A DNA stretch of 64,000 nt, taken from JBDHWG01 sp039810085. Lineage in GTDB: Bacteria; Chloroflexota; Anaerolineae; Epilineales; JAHCIE01. The stretch covers positions 32,630 to 96,629 of the forward strand of contig JBDHWG010000022.1 of the NCBI GenBank assembly GCA_039810085.1, read 5' to 3'. The position numbers and the translations under genes are program-made. Shown one piece after another: positions 44,215 to 51,840 of this stretch (its first letter is position 1; the number at the start of each line of letters is the position of its first letter). Under the pieces are notes generated by a model that searched no databases, was not told the DNA's origin, and worked only from the letters and a program-made list of their open reading frames with translations.

Positions 44215-44495
44215 CAGTGGCCGCCTTCGCCGAAGTTGCCGTCCACGAGGGCTTGCAGCGCCGCCAGCGCCTCCTCGGCGCGCTCGCCGTCCGCCGCGAC
44301 GCGGATCTTGGTGTTCTGGACGACACCCTGGGTCATGACGCTCAGCACGCTTTTAGCGTTGGCCGGCGGCTTCTGGGTGGTCAGGTTCTGCACGGTGATG
44401 GTACACGGAAAGGACGCGGCGAGCTTGACGAACTGCGCCGCCGGTCGGGCGTGCAGGCCCGCCGAGTGTCGAACCACAAGCTCAATCGCTGGCAT
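44214..44495 (-). CDS. ptsH: HPr phosphocarrier protein
   Basis: 93 aa from ATG 44495 behind GAGGAGAAG. His15 lies in RHSAGLHARPAAQF, the canonical phospho-site; a Ser equivalent to regulatory Ser46 is present in NAKSVLSVMTQG, so HPr kinase control is possible although no kinase gene is seen here. Transfers phosphate from Enzyme I to the IIA protein (SrlB). Placed between the oxidoreductase and ptsI. Confidence 0.96.
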   Translation of the reverse strand: MPAIELVVRHSAGLHARPAAQFVKLAASFPCTITVQNLTTQKPPANAKSVLSVMTQGVVQNTKIRVAADGERAEEALAALQALVDGNFGEGGH

Positions 44496-44517
44496 CGCTT
44501 CTCCTCTGCCATAACCT

Positions 44518-45813
44518 TTACGCGAGTAGCCCGTCCTGCTCGCGGCGCAAGCGCACGATAACCTGGCTCTCATCCAGGGCCACATCCGAATAGTACACCG
44601 GCTGGCCCATCTTGACCGGCTTCTCCACCGTCGCGCCAACGACGAGACCCAGCGGCACGATGTTCTCGGCGCGGGCCACCTCGGCGCGCTCGACCATGCC
44701 GTAGACGGTGTAGCCGCCCAGGCTGTCGATCTTGTCGCCCGGGTTGAGGTCGCGCTTGGCGTAGGCCACGGTTTCGGCGACGGGCGGGCGGTCCGCAGCG
44801 AGGGTCGCTTCGCCGTCGAGGGCCACGTGGGCCACCGTGATCGGGGCCTCCAGGTTCGCCAGGTGGTACGGGCGGTAGAGCACCCAGTAGCCATTATTGC
44901 CGCTGAGGTGCAGGTAGTTCAGGTCGCGGATGATCTTGGGCTGGTCGGTGGTGATTGTAATGAAGACGCCCGGCGCGACGTTGCCGACGGCGTAGTCCAC
45001 GGCGCACGTCCCGTTGAAGATGCCGCCGGCCGACTTGGGGACGAACACCTTCGGCAGGTCCTGGACATCGCAGCGCGGGCCATAAGCGCCGGTGACCTCG
45101 GGCGCGAAGCCGACGGCGTTGCCGATGGCCGTCATCTCCACCATCGTCTTCGTGCCGTCCACGAACGAGGCCAGCATCTTGGGGTTCATCATCTGGTCCC
45201 GAGCGCGGACAGCGCAGCTATCTGGGTTGGCAGTGCGATCAAGGGGGTTGTTCTTCCCCTTCGCCACGTAGACGATGTCGAAGCCCAGCGCGTCGGCGAA
45301 ATCGTACAGCTCCTTGAGCGAGCCAGGCTCGTCGCCCGCCACGAGGGAGTAAACGACGCCCTTCTCGCGGGCGCGCTGCGCCAGCAGGTAGCCGATGGTG
45401 GCGTCGGTCTCGACGTTCATGTTGACGATGTTCTTGCCGGCTTCAATGGCGGCCAGGCAGACGCGCGCGCCTACCTCCGGCACGCCGGTGCATTCCAGAA
45501 CAACGTCGAGCGCGTCGATCTGTGTCAGGCACGCCGCGTCGGTTAGGGCGACGCGCTTGCCCGATTGAATCATTTCCGAGGCGTGCTCCGCGTAGCCTTC
45601 GACACTGACGACATCGCCGGCCGGCACGTCGCTCTCAGCATAGGCCGCCGCGGCGCGACCGGGGACCACGTCGGCGACGGCGACGACGCGCATGCCCACC
45701 ATTTTTTCCGTCTGACTGATGAAGCCAGCGCCCATCTGTCCCGCGCCCACTAGCCCCACGCGAATCGGCCCCTGCCCTTCCTGGCGCGCCTGCAAGCGTT
45801 GTTTCAGTGACAT
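44518..45813 (-). CDS. NAD(P)-dependent oxidoreductase with C-terminal SAF domain
   Basis: 431 aa. N-terminal Rossmann fold of the homoserine-dehydrogenase/Gfo-Idh type: IRVGLVGAGQMGAGFISQTE, MRVVAVADVVPGRAAAAYAE, LDVVLECTGVPEVGARVCLA, NIVNMNVETDATIGYLLAQR. Middle: AGDEPGSLKELYDFADALGF, SFVDGTKTMVEMTAIGNAVG. C-terminal SAF-type module: YAKRDLNPGDKIDSLGGYTV, ENIVPLGLVVGATVEKPVKM. Such proteins recur in glucitol-type PTS operons and probably oxidise or process the phosphorylated polyol. The substrate is not known. Confidence 0.85.
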   Translation of the reverse strand: MSLKQRLQARQEGQGPIRVGLVGAGQMGAGFISQTEKMVGMRVVAVADVVPGRAAAAYAESDVPAGDVVSVEGYAEHASEMIQSGKRVALTDAACLTQIDALDVVLECTGVPEVGARVCLAAIEAGKNIVNMNVETDATIGYLLAQRAREKGVVYSLVAGDEPGSLKELYDFADALGFDIVYVAKGKNNPLDRTANPDSCAVRARDQMMNPKMLASFVDGTKTMVEMTAIGNAVGFAPEVTGAYGPRCDVQDLPKVFVPKSAGGIFNGTCAVDYAVGNVAPGVFITITTDQPKIIRDLNYLHLSGNNGYWVLYRPYHLANLEAPITVAHVALDGEATLAADRPPVAETVAYAKRDLNPGDKIDSLGGYTVYGMVERAEVARAENIVPLGLVVGATVEKPVKMGQPVYYSDVALDESQVIVRLRREQDGLLA

Positions 45814-45846
45814 TATTTTTTCCTGCCTTTACAGAGGGCGAATCGC

Positions 45847-46221
45847 CTAGGCGACCTCACCCACGATTTTCAAGCTCATGCCCACCGCGACGGGTGGAAT
45901 CGGCCGGACTTCCAGGCACACATCGCCCGGCATCTCCGGCGTCGTCTGATTGTTGAATTTCATCACCAGGTGGCCCAGCGAAGCCAGGTTGCCGCTGGCG
46001 ACCTCGCCGACAGCCAGCACGCGGAATCGCTCGTCGCCCAGGACGATCTCGTCACCCGGCGCAACGGGCGCGCGCAGGTCCTGCCCATCATGCAGGATGG
46101 AGAACTCGGCCAGCTCTTCCGGCGCGCCCTCGCGGAACAGCACCAGGATGTTGTTGTCGCGGAACTCGTCCACCAGGGGGCCAATGGCTGTGATTCGGGC
46201 TTCGTACTTCGTGGCGCTCAT
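45847..46221 (-). CDS. srlB: PTS glucitol/sorbitol-type IIA component
   Basis: 124 aa from ATG 46221 behind AAGAGAGAA. Family features: ARITAIGPLVDEFRDNNILV, FREGAPEELAEFSILHDGQD, GDERFRVLAVGEVASGNLAS, LGHLVMKFNNQTTPEMPGDV, VGMSLKIVGEV. Candidate phospho-His lies in ILHDG or LGHLVMKF. Takes phosphate from HPr and passes it to IIB. A large intercistronic hairpin separates it from the IIB gene upstream. Confidence 0.92.
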   Translation of the reverse strand: MSATKYEARITAIGPLVDEFRDNNILVLFREGAPEELAEFSILHDGQDLRAPVAPGDEIVLGDERFRVLAVGEVASGNLASLGHLVMKFNNQTTPEMPGDVCLEVRPIPPVAVGMSLKIVGEVA

Positions 46222-46251
46222 GGTTCTCTCTTGTGATAGATGACGTTGTGT

Positions 46252-46305
46252 GTCGTGACGACTTATGACGGCACTCATTGCGCAGGCTTCATAAGTCGCC
46301 ACGAC
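46252..46305 (-). promoter_or_regulatory. Large intercistronic inverted repeat between IIB and IIA genes
   Basis: Arms GTCGTGACGACTTATGA (46252-46268) and TCATAAGTCGCCACGAC (46289-46305), 16 of 17 positions paired, 20-nt loop. It lies inside the operon, between the IIB stop and the srlB RBS. Probable mRNA processing or stability element that sets IIA/HPr/EI levels relative to the membrane components. Confidence 0.6.
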
Positions 46306-46328
46306 ATCACATCTATACTGCACGCGCC

Positions 46329-46712
46329 TTAGCCGATGACTTCGATATCTTCGGGCCGCACGCCGGACACGAACAGGTCCTCGGTGATGAAGCGCATGAG
46401 CGGGCCGGCCGGCGACGTGGGGTGGATGTCCACCGTGAGCACCTTCTTCATCGGGTAGACACCGACGCGCGCCGTGCCGCCGCAATCGATCACCGCGACA
46501 GCAATCTTGTCGAAGTCGGCCTTCGACTTGAAGCCGTCGAACGGTTTGCCGCCGGTCAGCTCAGCGATCTTGGCCGCGACGGGGTGGATGCCGCCACCCG
46601 TCACCGAGTAGATGAGGTCCTTGCCCGGCTTGGGGGCGATGATGAGCGGGCCGCCCCAGCCGCGCGGGCCTTTCTTGATACGCACCTTGCGATACTTCTT
46701 TTCTTCCGACAT
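46329..46712 (-). CDS. srlE: PTS glucitol/sorbitol-type IIB domain protein (N-terminal half of SrlE)
   Basis: 127 aa from ATG 46712 behind AAGGAGGAAAG. MSEEKKYRKVRIKKGPRGWG, GPLIIAPKPGKDLIYSVTGG, then phospho-Cys77 in AVAVIDCGGTARVGVYPMKK. In Escherichia coli SrlE this domain and the C-terminal membrane domain are one polypeptide; here the membrane half is a separate gene (46738-47271) ending 25 bp upstream. Confidence 0.92.
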   Translation of the reverse strand: MSEEKKYRKVRIKKGPRGWGGPLIIAPKPGKDLIYSVTGGGIHPVAAKIAELTGGKPFDGFKSKADFDKIAVAVIDCGGTARVGVYPMKKVLTVDIHPTSPAGPLMRFITEDLFVSGVRPEDIEVIG

Positions 46713-46737
46713 AACTTTCCTCCTTGAAAGTCCGGTG

Positions 46738-47271
46738 TTACAGTCCAACGCTGGCGAACCAGGCGATGATGACCGCGAGCGGGCCGGTGAGGACGCGGGA
46801 GAACAGGACGGATGGCACGCCGACTTCGACGGTCTCCGCCTCGGCCTCGCCCAGCGCCAGGCCGACGGGGATGAAGTCGCAGCCCACCTGGGGGTTGATG
46901 GCAAACAGCGCCGGCAGCGCCAGGTTCGCGGGCAGTGCCTTCGAAGCAAACTGCGTGCCGAGCAGCGTCCCGATAATCTGCGCGATAACGGCGCCGGGGC
47001 CGAGCAGCGGCGACAGGAACGGCATGGCGATGATCAGCGACATGACGACCAGGCCGACGGGGTTGCTCGCCAGCGGCTGCAAGACCCGGGCGATCAAGTC
47101 GCCGATGCCGGTCTTGAGAATGATGCCGATGATCAGGGCGATGAACGCCATGAACGGCAGGATGTTGCGGATAACCTGGTCGATGGACTCGCGGCCCGCC
47201 TGGTAGAACGCGCCGACAACCCGACCTGTGCCACGGCCAAGATTCTCGATGAACTTCATGAAGCCTTGCAT
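46738..47271 (-). CDS. PTS glucitol/sorbitol-type membrane domain (C-terminal half of SrlE, IIC2)
   Basis: 177 aa, about four membrane helices: NILPFMAFIALIIGIILKTG, GLVVMSLIIAMPFLSPLLGP, LPANLALPALFAINPQVGCD, LTGPLAVIIAWFASVGL. The motif NPQVGCDFIPVGLALGEAEA is typical of this domain. Together with SrlA it forms the sugar channel. A separate gene here, in contrast to the fused enterobacterial SrlE. Confidence 0.92.
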   Translation of the reverse strand: MQGFMKFIENLGRGTGRVVGAFYQAGRESIDQVIRNILPFMAFIALIIGIILKTGIGDLIARVLQPLASNPVGLVVMSLIIAMPFLSPLLGPGAVIAQIIGTLLGTQFASKALPANLALPALFAINPQVGCDFIPVGLALGEAEAETVEVGVPSVLFSRVLTGPLAVIIAWFASVGL

Positions 47272-47273
47272 GG

Positions 47274-47876
47274 TTATGCCTCCCCGATGTGTGCTGTCTC
47301 GGACATCTCAGCGCCGTACTCCTCGGTGTCCTCGGCGTCCTTCGGCCGCTGGCTCCAAAGGATGTTCGTGATCTGCTGCGTCACGATGCCGCGGATGAAG
47401 ATGACGACCAGGCCGACAATGAAGTAGCGCACGGCCAGGTTGACGGTTTCGCCCGCGCCGTAGCCGGTGGTGACGCCGGTCGCAATGCCCGCCCACACGA
47501 AAAGCTCGCCCGGGTTGACGTGGGGGAAGATGCCGAGCGGTGGATGCACGAAGGACACCGCCGCGTCATAGAAGGCGGGCTTGTACTTCTCCGGCAGGAA
47601 GCGGCCCATGGTGTAGGCCATCGGGTTGGTCAGAACGAACACAGAGACGACGGGTAGGACCAAATAGCGCAAGGGGAGGTACGCCAGGCCAGGGCGGCCG
47701 GCCCACTCGCCGAGCTTGTCGATGCGCTCGGCGCCGATGAGCGCGATGAGCGCGTTGAAGGCGGTCATCAGGATGATCACCAGCGGGATGATACCCGTGA
47801 CCAGGCCGACGAACGTTGTCGCGCCTTGCTGGAACAGTCCGATGAACCAGGTTGCTGCTGCTACGAGCAAGTCCAT
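47274..47876 (-). CDS. srlA: PTS glucitol/sorbitol-type IIC component
   Basis: 200 aa; GGAGGAGAAT before ATG. Membrane protein of the SrlA family: ATWFIGLFQQGATTFVGLVT, GIIPLVIILMTAFNALIALI, LRYLVLPVVSVFVLTNPMAY, FVHPPLGIFPHVNPGELFVW, RYFIVGLVVIFIRGIVTQQI. A 119-bp gap separates it from gutM upstream; it holds a small ATGGG/CCCAT hairpin and no gene. Confidence 0.95.
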   Translation of the reverse strand: MDLLVAAATWFIGLFQQGATTFVGLVTGIIPLVIILMTAFNALIALIGAERIDKLGEWAGRPGLAYLPLRYLVLPVVSVFVLTNPMAYTMGRFLPEKYKPAFYDAAVSFVHPPLGIFPHVNPGELFVWAGIATGVTTGYGAGETVNLAVRYFIVGLVVIFIRGIVTQQITNILWSQRPKDAEDTEEYGAEMSETAHIGEA

Positions 47877-47995
47877 AGCAATTCTCCTCCACTCATGGTG
47901 GTAACAGGGGTTGGCGATACACGAGAAACACGCGTTAAGGGAATGTTACTCGGTCAATAGACGCCTCCTTGTGAATGGGCGAACCCATCGGCCTG

Positions 47996-48448
47996 TCAAC
48001 GGGAAAGAGAAGTACTCATGGCCGCCCGCAACTTGGACTCGGGGTCTTTGGCGGCCGCCGCCGGGTCCTCCACGAGATAGCCGGCGGCATCTTTCAGGGC
48101 CAGGCGAAACTTGTTGGACACGGGGAGCGCCACCGCGTCGTCGACCAGGTCGGTCAGGGGGCGCCCGGCCAGCCCCTCGACCGGCTGTAGCCGGGCGAAG
48201 ATGGTCAGGCCCGACAGGCGCTCCACGGCCACCACGGTATTCTGCTTGTTGACCACCACCACGGCGTACTGGCGCAGCCGCCAGGCGCTGCCGGCCTTGC
48301 CAATCGCCACGCGGCCCTTGCGCCTGAGCCGGGCGATGCGCCCGTAGAAGCGCTTCATCTGCCACGTGGAGAGAAGCATCTGGAACATCCAGACGATGCC
48401 CAGGCTAAGCACAACGTATCCCATGGGGGGGATGTCGGGTAAGGTCAT
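47996..48448 (-). CDS. srlM: Glucitol operon activator-like protein (GutM/SrlM)
   Basis: 150 aa. One N-terminal membrane helix (PPMGYVVLSLGIVWMFQMLL), then STWQMKRFYGRIARLRRKGR, VAIGKAGSAWRLRQYAVVVV, GLTIFARLQPVEGLAGRPLT, characteristic of GutM. In enterobacteria GutM raises expression of the glucitol operon. Its place directly before srlA is the usual one. Confidence 0.9.
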   Translation of the reverse strand: MTLPDIPPMGYVVLSLGIVWMFQMLLSTWQMKRFYGRIARLRRKGRVAIGKAGSAWRLRQYAVVVVNKQNTVVAVERLSGLTIFARLQPVEGLAGRPLTDLVDDAVALPVSNKFRLALKDAAGYLVEDPAAAAKDPESKLRAAMSTSLSR

Positions 48449-48465
48449 GGCCTCGCCTCCTCTAC

Positions 48466-49839
48466 CTAGAGTGTCAACAGCTCCGGCTGTTCCAGCGCCT
48501 CGCGCACGTCGCTCAGGAAGCGCGCCGCCACCGCGCCGTCCACCACGCGGTGGTCGGCGGCCAGGGTGATGGTCATGATGGGCCGGGTGACGGGATTGCC
48601 GTCAGCGTCCGGGACGATGCGCCGGGTGGCCCGGCTCACCGCCAGGATCGCCACCTGGGGAGGGTTGATGATGGCCGTGAAGCGGTCCACACCGAACATG
48701 CCCAGGTTGGAGATGGTAAACGTCCCGTCCTGCACGTCCTCCGGGCGCAGCCGCCCGGCCCGCGCGCGCTCGGTCAGGTCCGCGATGTCCGCCGCGATCT
48801 CGCCGATGCCCTTGCGGTCCGCGCCGCGCACGACCGGCACAATCAGCCCCTCGTCCAGCGCCACGGCCACGCCGATGTTAACGTCGTCCAGCACCAGGAT
48901 GCTGTCGCCGTCCAGGCGGCTGTTCAGCAATTCGTGCCGCTTGAGCGCCCACGCGCACGTCCTGGCAATCACCGCCGTCAGGCTGATTCTCGCCTGGCCC
49001 GGCTTGAGCCGCGCGTTGGCCCGCGCCCGCAGCGCCTCGGCCGCCGTGACGTCGATGTCGGCGTCGAACGTGATATGGGGGATTTCCTGCGCCGCCTGCT
49101 GCAAGCGCGTGGCGATGGTGCGGCGCATGCCCGTCATCGGGATGGTTCGGGCGACTCGCAAGCCACCCACCTGCGGCTGTGGCATGGGCTGCGGAACCGC
49201 CGCCGCAGCCGGGGCAACCTGCCGCGCCGTCTCTGCGGCCGCTCGCACATCCGCCGACTGCACCCGGCCGCGCGGCCCGCTGCCCGCGACCTCGGCCAGG
49301 GCGACGCCTAGCTCCCGCGCCAGCCGCCGCGCCGCCGGTACACTCCGCACTTTGCCGTCGGCCTCGCGCTCGCGGGACGTGCTCAGGAACTGGGTCACGT
49401 CCTCGCGGGTGACACGCCCCCCGACGCCCGTCCCGGCCACCTGCGCCAGGTTCACGCCCGCCTCCCGCGCCATTTTAGCCGCGACGGGCGTGACGCGCGT
49501 CGGACGCGCCTCCTCCTCCGTTGTGGGCGGAGCGGGGGGCGGCGGCGTGGCGGCGGGGACAGAGGGCGTTGTCGCGGAATCGCTCTTGGGCAGCGTCTCA
49601 TCCGGCTTGCGGATGAAGGCGATGACCTGGGTAACGGGCACGACTTCGCCCGCCGCGTACCGCACGCCGTCGAGAATGCCGCTGACGGGCGCTTCGACCT
49701 CCATGTTGACCTTGTCGGTCGTCACTTCCAGGATGGGGTCGCCCTGCTCGACCTCGTCGCCCGGCTGCTTGAGCCAGCGCACGATTTCGGCTGTCTCCTG
49801 GGTGAAGCCGAACTTCGGCATGATGACTTCTTTAGCCAC
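48466..49839 (-). CDS. 2-oxoacid (pyruvate/acetoin-type) dehydrogenase E2, dihydrolipoyl acyltransferase
   Basis: 457 aa from a GTG start. Order: one lipoyl domain with Lys43 (LEVTTDKVNMEVEAPVSGIL); an Ala/Pro linker; two peripheral-subunit-binding domains (TPVAAKMAREAGVNLAQVAG ~115-150 and VPAARRLARELGVALAEVAG ~170-205); catalytic domain with IPMTGMRRTIATRLQQAAQE and active-site His430/Asp434 (AADHRVVDGA). The doubled binding domain is unusual, since one is the norm. It forms the core of the complex with E1 alpha/beta upstream; no E3 gene is in the window. Confidence 0.94.
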   Translation of the reverse strand: MAKEVIMPKFGFTQETAEIVRWLKQPGDEVEQGDPILEVTTDKVNMEVEAPVSGILDGVRYAAGEVVPVTQVIAFIRKPDETLPKSDSATTPSVPAATPPPPAPPTTEEEARPTRVTPVAAKMAREAGVNLAQVAGTGVGGRVTREDVTQFLSTSREREADGKVRSVPAARRLARELGVALAEVAGSGPRGRVQSADVRAAAETARQVAPAAAAVPQPMPQPQVGGLRVARTIPMTGMRRTIATRLQQAAQEIPHITFDADIDVTAAEALRARANARLKPGQARISLTAVIARTCAWALKRHELLNSRLDGDSILVLDDVNIGVAVALDEGLIVPVVRGADRKGIGEIAADIADLTERARAGRLRPEDVQDGTFTISNLGMFGVDRFTAIINPPQVAILAVSRATRRIVPDADGNPVTRPIMTITLAADHRVVDGAVAARFLSDVREALEQPELLTL

Positions 49840-49844
49840 GGCGT

Positions 49845-50831
49845 TTAGTACTCCCCCCGGATGAGCTTGCGCGCTTCCGTGGCAATTGTTTCGACCTGCG
49901 GCACCGCATGGTATTCAAGATTGCGATTGTAGGGAATGGGGATGTCCAGGCCCGCCACGCGCCGCACCGGCGCTTCCAGGTAATCGAAGGCTTCGCTCTC
50001 GTTCAGCCGCGCCACGACCTCGGCCCCGAAGCCGCTCGTCTTCACCGCCTCGTGGACCACCATCGCCCGGCCCGTCTTCTTGACCGACTCGATGATGACC
50101 GAGTCGTCCAGCGGGCTGAGGGTGCGCGGGTCCACGACTTCCACGTCCAGCCCTTCCTCGGCCAGCTTGTTGGCGGCCTCGACGGCGCGGTTGACCATGA
50201 TCGAGGTGGCGACGACGGTCAAGTCCTTGCCGGGGCGGACGACGTTGCTCTGCCCCAGGGGAATGGTGTACATCTCCTCCGGCACCGGCCCCTTGGTCTT
50301 GTACAGCAGCTTGTGCTCGATGAAGATGACCGGGTTCTCGTCCTGGAGCGCCGCGAGGAGCAGCCCCTTGACATCGTACGGGCTGCTGGGCATGACAACC
50401 TTCAGGCCGGGAATGTGGACGAACCAGTTTTCGAGGCTCTCCGAGTGCTGCGCCGCCGCGCCCGTGCCGGAGCCGGCCGGGGTGCGCAGCACCATCGGGA
50501 CGCTGGCCTTGCCGCCGAACATGAAGCGAATCTTCGCGGCCTGGAGGACGAGCTGCTCCATGCTCAGGGTGATGAAGTCCATGAACTGGATTTCGCCGAC
50601 CGGGCGCATGCCCGTCAGCGCCGCGCCGATGCACGCGCCCGTGATGCCCGCCTCGGAGATCGGCGTGTCGATGACGCGCTCCGCGCCGAAGTCCTGGATC
50701 AAACCGGCCGTCGCGCCGAACGCGCCGCCGTACACTCCAATATCCTCACCAATCAGAAAGATGCGGTCGTCGGCCGCCATCGCCTGGCGCAGCGCCTCGC
50801 GCACGGCCTCGACGTAGGTAATCTCACGCAT
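49845..50831 (-). CDS. 2-oxoacid dehydrogenase E1 component, beta subunit
   Basis: 328 aa. MREITYVEAVREALRQAMAA, IFLIGEDIGVYGGAFGATAG, RVIDTPISEAGITGACIGAA, GEIQFMDFITLSMEQLVLQA, VVMPSSPYDVKGLLLAALQD, PVIFIEHKLLYKTKGPVPEE, VEVVDPRTLSPLDDSVIIES. Pairs with E1 alpha to bind thiamine diphosphate. Overlaps the E1 alpha gene by 8 bp. The pyruvate and acetoin versions cannot be separated by eye. Confidence 0.95.
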   Translation of the reverse strand: MREITYVEAVREALRQAMAADDRIFLIGEDIGVYGGAFGATAGLIQDFGAERVIDTPISEAGITGACIGAALTGMRPVGEIQFMDFITLSMEQLVLQAAKIRFMFGGKASVPMVLRTPAGSGTGAAAQHSESLENWFVHIPGLKVVMPSSPYDVKGLLLAALQDENPVIFIEHKLLYKTKGPVPEEMYTIPLGQSNVVRPGKDLTVVATSIMVNRAVEAANKLAEEGLDVEVVDPRTLSPLDDSVIIESVKKTGRAMVVHEAVKTSGFGAEVVARLNESEAFDYLEAPVRRVAGLDIPIPYNRNLEYHAVPQVETIATEARKLIRGEY

Positions 50832-51840
50832 AGACGCCCTCCGTGATGCGGCTGACCTCCGGCTCCGGGCTGGCCTCGGCGAACGCCACGGCCGCCTCGA
50901 TGCGCTCGGCGGCTTGCTGGCGCAGCGCGTCCAGCTGGGCGTCCGTCAGGCCAAGGACGTGGGCGAAGCGCCGGATGGGGTCCTGCGCCTGCCACTCCTT
51001 GACCTCGTCGCGGGTGCGATAAGCCTGCTTGTCGCTCTTGGAGTGGCCGCGCCAGCGGTAGGTCACGGCCTCGATGAGCGTCGGGCCTTCGCCGGCGCGG
51101 GCGCGCTCGGCGGCGTCGCGCACCGCCACGTATACCGCCGCCAGGTCGTTGCCGTCCACCGTGACGCCGTGGATGTTGTAAGCCGCCGCGCGCTGGCTAA
51201 TCTCAGGAATGTTGAAGGCCCGCGTGAAGGGCATGGACATGGCGTACTGGTTGTTTTCGACCAGGTAAATGACCGGCAGATTCCAGATGCTCGCCATGTT
51301 GAGCGACTCGTGGACCGCGCCCTCGTTGGCGCCCCCGTCGCCGAAGACGACCATGCACACCTGGTCGGTCTTGCGCATCTTGATGCTCAGGCCGACGCCA
51401 ATGGCAATCGGCACGCCGCCGGCGACGATGCCGTTCGCGCCCAGGTTGTTGGCGTCCACGTTGGCGATGTGCATCGAGCCGCCGCGCCCGCGACAGTAGC
51501 CCGTCTCCTTGCCCATGAACTCGGCCATCATCAGGTCCGGGTTGGTATCGAACCAGGCCAGGCAGTGCCCGTGGCCGCGATGCGTGTTGAGTAGATAGTC
51601 GCCGCGCCGCAGCGCCGTCGCTGCGCCCACCGCCGTCGCTTCCTGCCCAATCGAGAGGTGCATCGTCCCGTGGACGCGCCCCAGCGAGAAGAGTTCTTCC
51701 GCCTTTTCCTCGAAGGTGCGGATCAACAGCATCTTCATGAGAAGGTCTTTGGCCGCGTCGTCTGGGATACCCGCATCTTTGAGGCTGGTATTCGTTTCAC
51801 CATTTGTTGTTATAATCTGTCGGTCAGACCTGTTCGACAT
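50824..51840 (-). CDS. 2-oxoacid dehydrogenase E1 component, alpha subunit
   Basis: 338 aa. Thiamine-diphosphate motif VFGDGGANEGAVHESLNMAS ... LPVIYLVENNQYAMS; also LIRTFEEKAEELFSLGRVHG, LSIGQEATAVGAATALRRGD, HRGHGHCLAW, YRWRGHSKSD (phosphorylation-loop type). It decarboxylates a 2-oxoacid or acetoin and passes the acyl group to E2. First enzyme gene after the SorC regulator, with a 17-bp overlap, so the regulator and complex are one transcript. Confidence 0.95.
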   Translation of the reverse strand: MSNRSDRQIITTNGETNTSLKDAGIPDDAAKDLLMKMLLIRTFEEKAEELFSLGRVHGTMHLSIGQEATAVGAATALRRGDYLLNTHRGHGHCLAWFDTNPDLMMAEFMGKETGYCRGRGGSMHIANVDANNLGANGIVAGGVPIAIGVGLSIKMRKTDQVCMVVFGDGGANEGAVHESLNMASIWNLPVIYLVENNQYAMSMPFTRAFNIPEISQRAAAYNIHGVTVDGNDLAAVYVAVRDAAERARAGEGPTLIEAVTYRWRGHSKSDKQAYRTRDEVKEWQAQDPIRRFAHVLGLTDAQLDALRQQAAERIEAAVAFAEASPEPEVSRITEGVYA

